This document shows positions 50,388 to 57,931 of a DNA stretch of 64,000 nt, piece after piece. Each line of letters starts with the position of its first letter. Position 1 is the first letter of the stretch. This DNA comes from an alpha proteobacterium L41A (GTDB taxonomy: Bacteria > Pseudomonadota > Alphaproteobacteria > Caulobacterales > Caulobacteraceae), in the NCBI GenBank assembly GCA_000335735.1, contig AMYY01000009.1:33458-97457 (forward strand), given 5' to 3'. The position numbers and the translations under genes were made by a program. Under the pieces are notes generated by a model. It made no database searches. It had not been told where the DNA came from and saw nothing but the letters and a program-made list of their open reading frames with translations.

Positions 50388-52846
50388 TTAAGATCGACGG
50401 CATTACGATCCACGAGTTCCGGGGCATCAGACACCTCGAACTTAAACCGAATGGGAACAACTTCGCCGCCTGCGGCCCCAATGGGACCGGCAAAAGCGGA
50501 ATCGTCGATGCGATTGAATTCGGTCTTACGGGCAAGATTTCTCGCCTGTCCGGAAAGGGCACCGGCGACCTGTCCGTCGCCAAGCATGGCCCGCATGTCG
50601 ACTTTCGGGACAAGCCCGGCGAAGCGTGGGTCGAGTTGGCCGTCTCGGTACCCGCCCTTGGGGGCAAGAAGGCCGTCATTCGCCGGACGGTGAAGGGGGT
50701 GAACGCGCCCATGGTGACGCCGGCTGATGCTGACTTGCTTGCGGCCCTAGAGACCGTGAAGCGTCACCCCGAGTTCGTCCTCTCCCGGCGGGAACTCATC
50801 CGCTATGTGATTTCAGAGCCGGGCGACCGGGCCACCGAGGTCCAGGCGCTTTTGCGACTGAGCGATGTGGGCAAACTCCGGAGCGTCCTCCAGAAGATCG
50901 ACAACGCCTGCCGAAACGCATTGGCGCCGCTTGAGCGCGCCGAAACAGAGGCGACCAAACAGCTGACGACAGCGCTGGGCGTCACGCAGCTGACGAAGGC
51001 TGCCGTGCTGGAGACGGTAAATCCACATCGCCGGGCGCTGGGGTTGGCACCCTTCACTGATCTGACGCCTGCGACGCCCCTGACCGACGGTCTCGCCACC
51101 ACAGGTTCTGGCGCCACGCCTCAACAGATGCCCAAAGCCCAAGCGGCCAGCGACCTCGCCGCCGCAAAAGCGGCTTTGGCGGCACTGGCCGTTGACCCGT
51201 TCGTCGCTACGGCGGCCGGGCTAATCCCAAGGCTCGAGGCCTTGGCGGCCGATCCAGCCGCCGCAGCCGGCGTCAAGCGCGAAGCCCTGCTGACGAATGC
51301 GCTCGACCTGTTTGACGGTGAACAATGCCCGACGTGCGACACGCCCTACGGGCCTGACGCGTTCGTCGCTCACGTAAAGGAGAAGTTGGAACACTTGAAG
51401 GATGTCGCCGACCAGCGGGCGGCCCTGACCAAGGATATCGCGCCTCTCCTGACCGCCATACACGCCGCCGGCACGGGCCTCGCCACCATCATTCCCTATG
51501 TCGCGCAGTTGCAGCCGCCCGTGGACGGCAAGCCGTTGGCAGATTTCAAGCAGGTCTTGGTGGGCCGCTACCAGCAACTGCAGGTACTCGTGCCCCTTGA
51601 GGATACCAGTGCCGTCCTCGCCGTCGCCTATGAGGTGGCGGACCTGACGCCGACGCTTGATGCGCTGGGCGACGCCATCAACGCTTTACCGGAGCCGACC
51701 GCTCAGGACGCGGCGCGTCAGTTCCTCACAATCGCTGAGGAACGGTTGATCCAGTTTCGAGCGGCGCGCCAAGCCCATGCAGTCGGCAAGGAAAAGGCGA
51801 CGAAGGCAGCCCGAGTCCACGCCGTCTTCAATGCTGAGACGACCAAGGCCCTTGAGGCGATCTATAACCAAGTCCAAGATCGGTTCGCCGAATTCTACCG
51901 CGAACTCAACAAGGACGACGAGAGCGCCTTTACGGCCAAGCTGATCCCGTCCTTGGGCAAACTCGGTTTCGACGTCGACTTCTATGGGCGCGGCCAATTC
52001 CCGCCCGGCGCCTATCACAGCGAAGGCCATCAGGACGGTATGGGGCTGTGCCTTTATCTGGCGCTGATGAGCCATCTGCTGGGCGACGGCTTCACCATCG
52101 CGGTTCTCGACGACGTCCTGATGTCGGTAGACAAGGGGCATCGACGGGAGGTCTGCGCCCTCCTGAAGGCCCGCTTCCCGAAAACTCAGTTCATCTTCAC
52201 GACCCATGACGACGTCTGGCTCCGACACATGCGGTCGGAAGGGATAATCACCGATAAGAACGTCGCTCATTTCAAGACTTGGAGCGTGGACACCGGACCA
52301 GCCGAATGGACGCACGACACCGTCTGGGACGAGATCGACGCGCAGTTGGCGGACAATAATGTGTCCGGCGCGTCTGGCACGCTTCGCCGCTACCTCGAAT
52401 ATTTTTCTGGCGAGGCCAGCCACCGTTTAAGGGGTAGAGTTGAATACCGGGGCGACGGACAGTTCATGCTCGGAGATCTATTGCCGGGCGCCCTCTCCGC
52501 CATGAGCGACGGGCTGAAGAAGGCAAAAGGCGCAGCCAATTCGTGGGGACAGAAGGACGTGATCGACGTAGTCGCGCAGCGGGAAGCTGTCTTCGCCGCT
52601 GCCCGTCACGCGGCCGACGCCGACCAGTGGCAGCTTAATGCAGCCGTTCATTATAACCCTTGGGCTGACCTTTCTAAGGAGGATTTCACGCCGGTTGCGG
52701 CCGCTTATAAGACCTTGGTTGAGCAATACTCATGCACGACATGCAAAGGAATGTTCCATGTCACGCCGTCCCGGGGAGCAAAGGAGGCGCTGAGGTGCGG
52801 CTGCGGCGTTACCAATCTGAACTTAATGAGCAAATCTGGCGCTTAA
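50384..52846 (+). CDS. SMC/RecF-like ATPase with zinc motifs
   Basis: An 820-residue ABC-type ATPase. The N-terminal half-domain has HEFRGIRHLEL and Walker A CGPNGTGKSG near residue 31; a coiled-coil insert follows, with a CPTC motif near residue 315 that could form a zinc hook as in Rad50/SbcC. The C-terminal half-domain carries the signature-like SEGHQDGMGLCLYLAL near residue 545, Walker B TIAVLDDVLMSVD near 569, and the H-loop IFTTHDD near 604. After a helical region it ends with a four-Cys zinc ribbon (SCTTCKGM, then RCGCG). The GTG start overlaps the small gene's stop. It should dimerise on DNA. It closes the operon with the helicase-nuclease and WYL-TerB proteins. Confidence 0.85.
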   Translation: MIKIDGITIHEFRGIRHLELKPNGNNFAACGPNGTGKSGIVDAIEFGLTGKISRLSGKGTGDLSVAKHGPHVDFRDKPGEAWVELAVSVPALGGKKAVIRRTVKGVNAPMVTPADADLLAALETVKRHPEFVLSRRELIRYVISEPGDRATEVQALLRLSDVGKLRSVLQKIDNACRNALAPLERAETEATKQLTTALGVTQLTKAAVLETVNPHRRALGLAPFTDLTPATPLTDGLATTGSGATPQQMPKAQAASDLAAAKAALAALAVDPFVATAAGLIPRLEALAADPAAAAGVKREALLTNALDLFDGEQCPTCDTPYGPDAFVAHVKEKLEHLKDVADQRAALTKDIAPLLTAIHAAGTGLATIIPYVAQLQPPVDGKPLADFKQVLVGRYQQLQVLVPLEDTSAVLAVAYEVADLTPTLDALGDAINALPEPTAQDAARQFLTIAEERLIQFRAARQAHAVGKEKATKAARVHAVFNAETTKALEAIYNQVQDRFAEFYRELNKDDESAFTAKLIPSLGKLGFDVDFYGRGQFPPGAYHSEGHQDGMGLCLYLALMSHLLGDGFTIAVLDDVLMSVDKGHRREVCALLKARFPKTQFIFTTHDDVWLRHMRSEGIITDKNVAHFKTWSVDTGPAEWTHDTVWDEIDAQLADNNVSGASGTLRRYLEYFSGEASHRLRGRVEYRGDGQFMLGDLLPGALSAMSDGLKKAKGAANSWGQKDVIDVVAQREAVFAAARHAADADQWQLNAAVHYNPWADLSKEDFTPVAAAYKTLVEQYSCTTCKGMFHVTPSRGAKEALRCGCGVTNLNLMSKSGA

Positions 52847-53015
52847 CATTGCGACGCCGTTGACGTCTTCAAGGGCCTCGTCGCGAGATTCCGAACGTCC
52901 TCTGATGAACGCCTTCGGCCATCGCGTCTTCTGGGTGGTGACGTGGATGTTTTCGGGCGGTTGATAAGGCGCTGGGCGGCCTTCAGCGCTGGGGGGTGAT
53001 AAACGGAGTTCGCCC

Positions 53016-53204
53016 ATGCGCAGCCGCCCCCATTATATCCACTTCCGTCGTGGCCGTCAGCTTTTCGGCGTCCGGCGCGTGACGGCCGGAGACCGCCTCC
53101 AGTTCGTCGGTTCCCTGAACGGCATCGACTGCGGCACCTGGCCCACCAAGGAGGCCGCTGTGCAGGCGCTGCTGCGGCGCGCGGCGTCGAACGTGCCCTA
53201 CTAG
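53016..53204 (+). CDS. Small hypothetical protein
   Basis: A 62-residue basic protein (MRSRPHYIHFRRGRQLFGVRRVTA, then IDCGTWPTKEAAVQALLRRAA). A GGAG sequence lies 8 nt before the ATG. It has no signal peptide and no recognised domain; the short strands and final helix suggest a compact nucleic-acid-binding-like fold, but this is not established. It follows the defence operon after 169 bp and precedes another small gene, near the IS insertion. Confidence 0.55.
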   Translation: MRSRPHYIHFRRGRQLFGVRRVTAGDRLQFVGSLNGIDCGTWPTKEAAVQALLRRAASNVPY

Positions 53205-53255
53205 TCCTCTCGTGCTAAACTTGCGCCAGATGCTGTCACCAACCCGAGAACCCTC

Positions 53256-53468
53256 GTGAGCCGTCCTCCTTTGGACGAAGACGACGATGCGGTCGCCGCT
53301 GACGTCGCGCGTGCGATCCGCAGAATCTTGGTGGATCACGATCACCCGCTGACGCGGGATGAGGCGAAGGAACTGGAGGCTTTGAAGGCCAAGCTTCCGT
53401 GTCCGTCGCGTAAAACTATGCGCGACCTCGGTCGACGCCTGGCTATGCCCGAAGACCCTCAGGACTGA
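53256..53468 (+). CDS. Small acidic hypothetical protein
   Basis: A 70-residue protein beginning at a GTG. The N-terminal half is acidic (SRPPLDEDDDAVAADVARAI) and the rest helical (RDEAKELEALKAKLP, then KTMRDLGRRLAMPED). The ribosome binding site is poor, and the gene is supported mainly by its open frame and composition, so confidence is limited. It ends inside the overlap with a minus-strand gene remnant that the IS has truncated. No function is assigned. Confidence 0.45.
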   Translation: MSRPPLDEDDDAVAADVARAIRRILVDHDHPLTRDEAKELEALKAKLPCPSRKTMRDLGRRLAMPEDPQD

Positions 53469-53580
53469 CCGACTCCATCCGCGTGCTGGACCAAGGATGC
53501 GGTCGCCGGGTCATACTCATAGGCGGTGATAGTCTGGTTGGTGATCCGCTCCACCACCTCGTCGATGACGTGTAGCGGCA
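53459..53580 (-). pseudogene. 3' remnant of a gene truncated by the IS481 element
   Basis: On the minus strand, from the IS edge to a TGA, about 40 codons read PLHVIDEVVERITNQTIT, then AYEYDPATASLVQHADGVGQS and a stop. This looks like real coding sequence, the C-terminus of a longer protein whose upstream part is missing beyond the IS. The parent family is not recognised. Confidence 0.4.
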
Positions 53581-54540
53581 CTAGGTGTTCAGTCCAGGCA
53601 TCTGGTGGATCGGATTGACGATGAACCGGTCAGGCTCTGACGTCCAGATTCTGGCGATGTATTCGTAAGGCGTGAGACCGTTGAGGGTCTTGAGCCTTCG
53701 GGCGAAGTTGTAGGCGGCCATAAAGTCGGCGAGGTGCGTACGCAGTTCGTCGTGGCTGTCGTAGTGGAAGCGTTTGACGGTGGCGTCCTTGATGGTGCGG
53801 TTCATCCGCTCGACCTGGCCATTGGTCCACGGATGGTTCGGCTTGGTCAGCCGGTGCTCGATGTCGTTGGCTTCGCAGATCATGTCGAAGCGCATCTGTC
53901 GCGAGAAGGCGGTGTTGCGGTTGCGAGGCTGCTCGGCGAACTGGATGCCGTTGTCGGTCAGGATCGTGTGGATCTTGTACGGCACGGCCTCCAACAACTG
54001 TTCGAGGAACTCCCAGGCGGTTCGTCTGTCGGCCTTGTCGACCAGCTGGGTGACAGCGAACTTGCTGGTGCGATCAATGGCGACGAACAGATTGAGCCTG
54101 CCCTCGGCCGTCTGCAGCTCGGCGATATCAACATGAAAGAAGCCGATCGGGTAACGCTTGAAACGCTGCCGCTTCGGCTTGTCGCCTTCGACATCCGGCA
54201 GGCGTGAGATGCCGTGTCGCTGCAAGCAGCGGTGCAACGCTGAGCGCGTCAGGTGCGGGATGGACGGCTGCAGGGCGTAGAGGCAGTCGTCCAGCGGCAG
54301 CAGCGTGTGCCGCCGGAACGCGACGACCATCGCTTCCTCGGCTTCCGTCAGAACCGTCGAGCGCGGCTCCTTCGGCCCGGTCTTGCGATCCTCGACCGAG
54401 GTCCGCTTACGCCACTTCGCCACCGTCTTGGGGTTGATCCCCAACTCCCGGCTCAGCGTCGCGAGCGAAGCCTGCGATCGCTGTATTGCTGCTCGGACGG
54501 CGTGCGTGGTCGTGGCGCTCCCGTGACGAACCTGGCCCAT
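53581..54540 (-). CDS. IS481-family transposase
   Basis: A 319-residue DDE transposase. An N-terminal HTH (RELGINPKTVAKWRKR near residue 28) is followed by the catalytic core: first Asp in FFHVDIAELQT near residue 131, second in HTILTDNGIQF near residue 195, and the Glu in NGQVERMNRTIKD near residue 242. The chosen ATG has GGAAGGA upstream. The TAG stop codon lies not in the element but in the CTAG target duplication at its left edge, so the gene's reading frame is completed by the insertion site. The gene appears intact and recently inserted. Confidence 0.92.
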   Translation of the reverse strand: MGQVRHGSATTTHAVRAAIQRSQASLATLSRELGINPKTVAKWRKRTSVEDRKTGPKEPRSTVLTEAEEAMVVAFRRHTLLPLDDCLYALQPSIPHLTRSALHRCLQRHGISRLPDVEGDKPKRQRFKRYPIGFFHVDIAELQTAEGRLNLFVAIDRTSKFAVTQLVDKADRRTAWEFLEQLLEAVPYKIHTILTDNGIQFAEQPRNRNTAFSRQMRFDMICEANDIEHRLTKPNHPWTNGQVERMNRTIKDATVKRFHYDSHDELRTHLADFMAAYNFARRLKTLNGLTPYEYIARIWTSEPDRFIVNPIHQMPGLNT

Positions 54541-54597
54541 ATGGCTTCCTTCCATTCCAACGAAAGGATCACACCATCTAAGCCTGGGACCAAACAC
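53585..54597. mobile_element. IS481-family insertion sequence, complete
   Basis: About 1013 bp. The terminal inverted repeats begin GTGTTCAGTCC-AGGC at the left and, read inward from the right, GTGTTTGGTCCCAGGC. The element is bounded on both sides by CTAG (53581-53584 and 54598-54601), a 4-bp target duplication. It carries one transposase on the minus strand. It separates two unrelated gene remnants, so it has probably taken part in a deletion or rearrangement as well as insertion. Confidence 0.9.
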
Positions 54598-54601
54598 CTA
54601 G

Positions 54602-54679
54602 TCGGGCCGGGTGGACGCTATATCACCGGCGCCACAATCGACGTCAACGCCGGGCGCACCGCAGCGAGCGTGGTGTAGG
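54602..54679 (+). pseudogene. 3' remnant of a short-chain dehydrogenase gene
   Basis: Just past the IS, 25 codons read VGPGGRYITGATIDVNAGRT, then AASVV and a TAG stop. The GRYITG...DVNAG pattern is the C-terminal signature of SDR (FabG-like) oxidoreductases. The rest of the gene is absent on the left side of the IS, so this is a leftover from an insertion or deletion event. Confidence 0.7.
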
Positions 54680-54758
54680 TGAACTCTCAGGTTCTTTAGA
54701 ATAGGCCGGCATTGTGCGTGATCGGCTCACGTCCCTGAGGACCGGTCGCCGGGACTGT

Positions 54759-55400
54759 TCATGAGTTGATCGCGGATTTCGAGAACAGAAGATCGGCGAA
54801 GAGGGTCAACAATTCGCCGTCCTTTATTGTGGACGGTTCCAGTAGGCGCTGGAACATGGCGCCTTCGTGGACCGCCAGAATGAGGCGAGCGACGCGGGAA
54901 GACGCGTGGGGGCGGCTCGGCTCGATTCCCCTCCAGACACGGCCGACAGCCTCTTCGATAACCGAGAGGATGCGATTCTGCCGCGCGGCGTAATGGCTCG
55001 CCACCGCAGGGTTTCGTAGGGCGTGCAGACCGAAATCCGCCTGCAGCAGATACCAACTGCGGTCGAAGGCGTAGTCGGCGATGAACGCCCTGACGAAGTT
55101 CTCCGCCGCGGGTCCCGGTCTGGACAGGGCCGACGCAATCGAGATCTCGAGATGCCGTTCCAGCCGTTCGATCGTCCGATCGTAGATGGCGAAAAACAGC
55201 TCCTCCTGGGACCGGAAATTGGAGTTGTACGCGCCCCGGCTCAATCCGACCCGATCGCAAATGTCCTCCTGTGTCGCCCCCTGGAAACCGCGTTCGGCGA
55301 AGGCTTCCAGGGCGCCGTTGAGGATACGCTCGCGCGTCTGGGCACGCGTGGGACGGCTCCGGACAAGCCTTGGGCTCAAGAGAGCAGTCTTCTGAATCAT
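54759..55400 (-). CDS. TetR/AcrR-family repressor of the efflux operon
   Basis: A 213-residue regulator. The N-terminal TetR HTH (RERILNGALEAFAERGFQGAT, then EDICDRVGLSRGAYNSNF, where the family has TxGxxYxxF) is followed by an all-helical ligand-binding domain of usual length. It is divergent from the tolC-hlyD-permease operon with 66 bp between the starts, and a small palindrome there is a likely operator. The effector is unknown, probably a substrate of the pump. The longer upstream open frame reads through the neighbouring gene's antisense strand and is not used. Confidence 0.92.
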   Translation of the reverse strand: MIQKTALLSPRLVRSRPTRAQTRERILNGALEAFAERGFQGATQEDICDRVGLSRGAYNSNFRSQEELFFAIYDRTIERLERHLEISIASALSRPGPAAENFVRAFIADYAFDRSWYLLQADFGLHALRNPAVASHYAARQNRILSVIEEAVGRVWRGIEPSRPHASSRVARLILAVHEGAMFQRLLEPSTIKDGELLTLFADLLFSKSAINS

Positions 55401-55403
55401 TCG

Positions 55404-55417
55404 ATACAGGTATGTAT
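55404..55417. promoter_or_regulatory. Candidate TetR operator
   Basis: ATACA-GGTA-TGTAT: 5-bp inverted half-sites around a 4-bp spacer, 4 bp from the repressor start and 50 bp from the tolC start. Position and symmetry fit autoregulation and repression of the divergent efflux operon. Confidence 0.6.
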
Positions 55418-55466
55418 TGAGGTGGATCCATGCCAACGCTACGGTCGGCCAAGGAGAACCTCGCTC

Positions 55467-56882
55467 ATGACCTTGCGACCTTCCATCCTGCTGGTCCTGC
55501 TGATCTCGTCGACCTGTGCGGCCGCCTACGCTCCCGCATCCAAGGCCCAGATCTCTGACGCCAAAACCTCCGGCCTCCAGACCGTTGGTCCTTTGCCCCT
55601 GACCTATCGCGACGCGCAGGCCAGGCTCCTGCAACGCTCGGACGCCATCGAGGCGTCGGACGCCGATGTCCGCAGCCGGGAAGCCCAGGAAAACGCCGTA
55701 AGGACGCTGCGGCTGCCCACGGTGGAGTTCGAGGGCCAGATGATGCGGTATCAAAAGACCCTCTATCTGCCGCTGGGGCCCTTGGCGGATGTCGCTCAGG
55801 ACTACGCCATCAGCGATCCGTTGCAGTTCCAGATGGAACGCGACAGCACGCGGCCGATCGTCACCGCCACCGTCCCGCTTTATTCCGGCGGCCGGATTCC
55901 GGCCGCCCAAGCGGCCGCTGAGGCTCAACTCGGCCAGTCCCGGGCTGAGCGCCAGATCGTCGTCGATAACGCCCTGTTGCAGATGACCGAACTCTATTTC
56001 GGGCAACAGTTGCTCACCCGGGTTCGGGACGTCCGCCGCGACGTCCTGGCGGGCCTCGAACGCCACCTGGCCGATGCGACGATTCTGGAGCGCGGAGGGT
56101 TCATCAGTCGCGCCCAGCGCCTGCAGGTGGAGGTGGCGCGTGACGACGCGGCGCGCGAACTGGAGACGGCCGAAGCCAATCTGGCCAGCGCGGACACGGC
56201 GCTCTCTGGGACCTTGAGGGCGCCGTCGGGGATCGATCCGGCTACGTCTCTCTTCGTGCTTCTCCGGCCGCTCGAGCCGCTGGAAACCTATCTGCAAGCC
56301 GCCTATCGCGCCCACCCGCAGCTGGAGCGGCTCCAGGCCCTGGAAGACCAGGCGGAAGCCGGTGTCACCGCCCAGCGCGCCGAGCTTCTGCCGACGGTCT
56401 ATGGCTTCGCCCAGTACAACTTTGATCGTCGGGACACCTTGTTGACCGATCCGGACTGGTCCGTGGGGGTCGGTCTCCGTTACACCCTCTTCTCCGGCGT
56501 CGATCGCTCGCAGAACGTCCGCGCCGCGCGCGAGAAGGTCGCTCAGGCCCAGGCGGGGCTGCGCGAGGCGCAAAGCCAGATCGAGATCGGCGTGACCCGA
56601 TCCTGGAACGACGCGGAAGCGGCCCGGCGGCGGTTCCAGAGAACCGACAGCGCCATCGTCGCCGCCGAGGAGAACCTGCGCGTCCAGATGGTCGGCTACC
56701 AGGTGCAGCAAACCACCTCGCTCGACGTCATCGACGCCCAACTCGGCGTCGGACGCGCGCGGATCCAGCGCGCCCAGGCCGCCCATGACTTCGTGGTCGC
56801 GCTCGCCCGCCTTCTTCATGTCAGCGGCCGGATCGAGGACATGCCCGACTATATCGACCAGGGCGAAAGGATCGCGCCATGA
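55467..56882 (+). CDS. TolC-family outer-membrane efflux protein
   Basis: A 471-residue outer-membrane factor with a signal peptide (residues 1-27). It has the two internal repeats of the OEP family: long helical pairs (EAQLGQSRAERQIVVDNALLQMT near residue 152; REKVAQAQAGLREAQSQIEIGV near 355) and short barrel strands (VEFEGQMMRYQ, PTVYGFAQYNF). TolC trimers form the exit duct across the periplasm and outer membrane. AAGGAG precedes the ATG. It leads the operon, overlapping hlyD by 4 bp (ATGA). Confidence 0.9.
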   Translation: MTLRPSILLVLLISSTCAAAYAPASKAQISDAKTSGLQTVGPLPLTYRDAQARLLQRSDAIEASDADVRSREAQENAVRTLRLPTVEFEGQMMRYQKTLYLPLGPLADVAQDYAISDPLQFQMERDSTRPIVTATVPLYSGGRIPAAQAAAEAQLGQSRAERQIVVDNALLQMTELYFGQQLLTRVRDVRRDVLAGLERHLADATILERGGFISRAQRLQVEVARDDAARELETAEANLASADTALSGTLRAPSGIDPATSLFVLLRPLEPLETYLQAAYRAHPQLERLQALEDQAEAGVTAQRAELLPTVYGFAQYNFDRRDTLLTDPDWSVGVGLRYTLFSGVDRSQNVRAAREKVAQAQAGLREAQSQIEIGVTRSWNDAEAARRRFQRTDSAIVAAEENLRVQMVGYQVQQTTSLDVIDAQLGVGRARIQRAQAAHDFVVALARLLHVSGRIEDMPDYIDQGERIAP

Positions 56883-57931
56883 CCGACACCCAGGACACGC
56901 CGACGCCGAACACGGAGCCGGGCGGGGAACGGGGCGACGCCGGACCGTCTCGACGGCGCCGAAAACTGCTGCCCCTCGGCATCGGGGCGCTGATCGTGGC
57001 GGGGCTCGGCGTCGGCCTCTGGCTCAGCTATCGGCCCGTTCCCGATCAGCTTCAGGGGATGGTGGATGCGCGGGAGCTTCGGATCACCAGCAAGGTGACG
57101 GGCCGGATCGCCGACTTCCATGTGGAGGAGGGGCAGCCGGTCCGGGCCGGCCAACTGCTCTACACCCTCGACAGTCCCGAGGTCGCGGCCCGCTCGGAAC
57201 AGGCGGGCGGCGCCCTCGTCGCCGCCGAGGCCACGGCCGACAAGGCCGACGAAGGCGCGCGTCCGGAGGATATCCGGGCCGCGGAAGCGCAATGGCGGCG
57301 CGCGCAGGCGGCGGCGGATCTGGCCCAGACGACCTATGCCCGCACCCAGGAGATGTACGACCAGGGCGTGATCGCGGGGCAGAAGCGCGACGAGAGCCGG
57401 GCCAATGCGGTGGCCTCGACGGAGGCCGCCCGCGCCGCTCGCGCCCAGTATGACCTGGCGCTGGCCGGGGCGCGCCGACAGGATCGCCAGGCGGCCGGGG
57501 GACAGGTGCGGCAGGCGCGCGGCGCCGTGGCTGAGGTCGAGGCGGCGGAGCGCGAAACCCGGGTGCTGGCGCCGTCGTCCGGCGAGGTCGGCCGGCGGCT
57601 CGCCCAGCCCGGCGAACTGGTCCCGCAGGGGTTCCCGGTCTTCATGCTCACGGACATAGAGCATCCCTGGGTGACGCTCACCCTGCGCGAGGATCAGTTC
57701 AGCGGGATTCGACGCGGACAGACTCTGACGGGTCGTATTCCCGCTCTGGAGAACCGCACGGCCCGGTTCCGGGTGACCTTCATCGCTCCCGCCGGAGATT
57801 TCGCGACCTGGCGTGCGACCCGGCAGTCGAGCGGCTTCGACGTCAAGAGTTTCGAGGTGCGCGTCGCACCGGTCTCGCGCGTCGACGGGCTGCGGCCGGG
57901 CATGACCGTCCTGTTCGACTGGCCGCAATGA
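56879..57931 (+). CDS. HlyD-family periplasmic adaptor
   Basis: A 350-residue membrane-fusion protein. An N-terminal cytoplasmic stretch and one membrane helix (LPLGIGALIVAGLGVGLWL near residue 35) precede a lipoyl/beta-barrel part (VTGRIADFHVEEGQPVRAGQLLYTLDSPE near residue 75, then ETRVLAPSSGEVGRRLAQPGELV near residue 225). A long helical hairpin rich in Ala/Gln/Arg lies between. It bridges the inner-membrane permeases and TolC. It overlaps tolC and the first permease gene (ATGA overlaps at both ends), so the four genes are translated together. Confidence 0.92.
   Translation: MTDTQDTPTPNTEPGGERGDAGPSRRRRKLLPLGIGALIVAGLGVGLWLSYRPVPDQLQGMVDARELRITSKVTGRIADFHVEEGQPVRAGQLLYTLDSPEVAARSEQAGGALVAAEATADKADEGARPEDIRAAEAQWRRAQAAADLAQTTYARTQEMYDQGVIAGQKRDESRANAVASTEAARAARAQYDLALAGARRQDRQAAGGQVRQARGAVAEVEAAERETRVLAPSSGEVGRRLAQPGELVPQGFPVFMLTDIEHPWVTLTLREDQFSGIRRGQTLTGRIPALENRTARFRVTFIAPAGDFATWRATRQSSGFDVKSFEVRVAPVSRVDGLRPGMTVLFDWPQ

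Noticed and set aside
52983..53345. A 120-codon minus-strand frame after the defence operon
   Set aside because: It is the antisense of two small plus-strand frames with better ribosome binding sites, and has an Arg/Gly/Ala-rich shadow composition.
54759..56819. A 686-codon minus-strand frame covering TetR and most of tolC
   Set aside because: Only the last 213 codons match a family (TetR); the rest is the antisense of tolC and has no family sequence.
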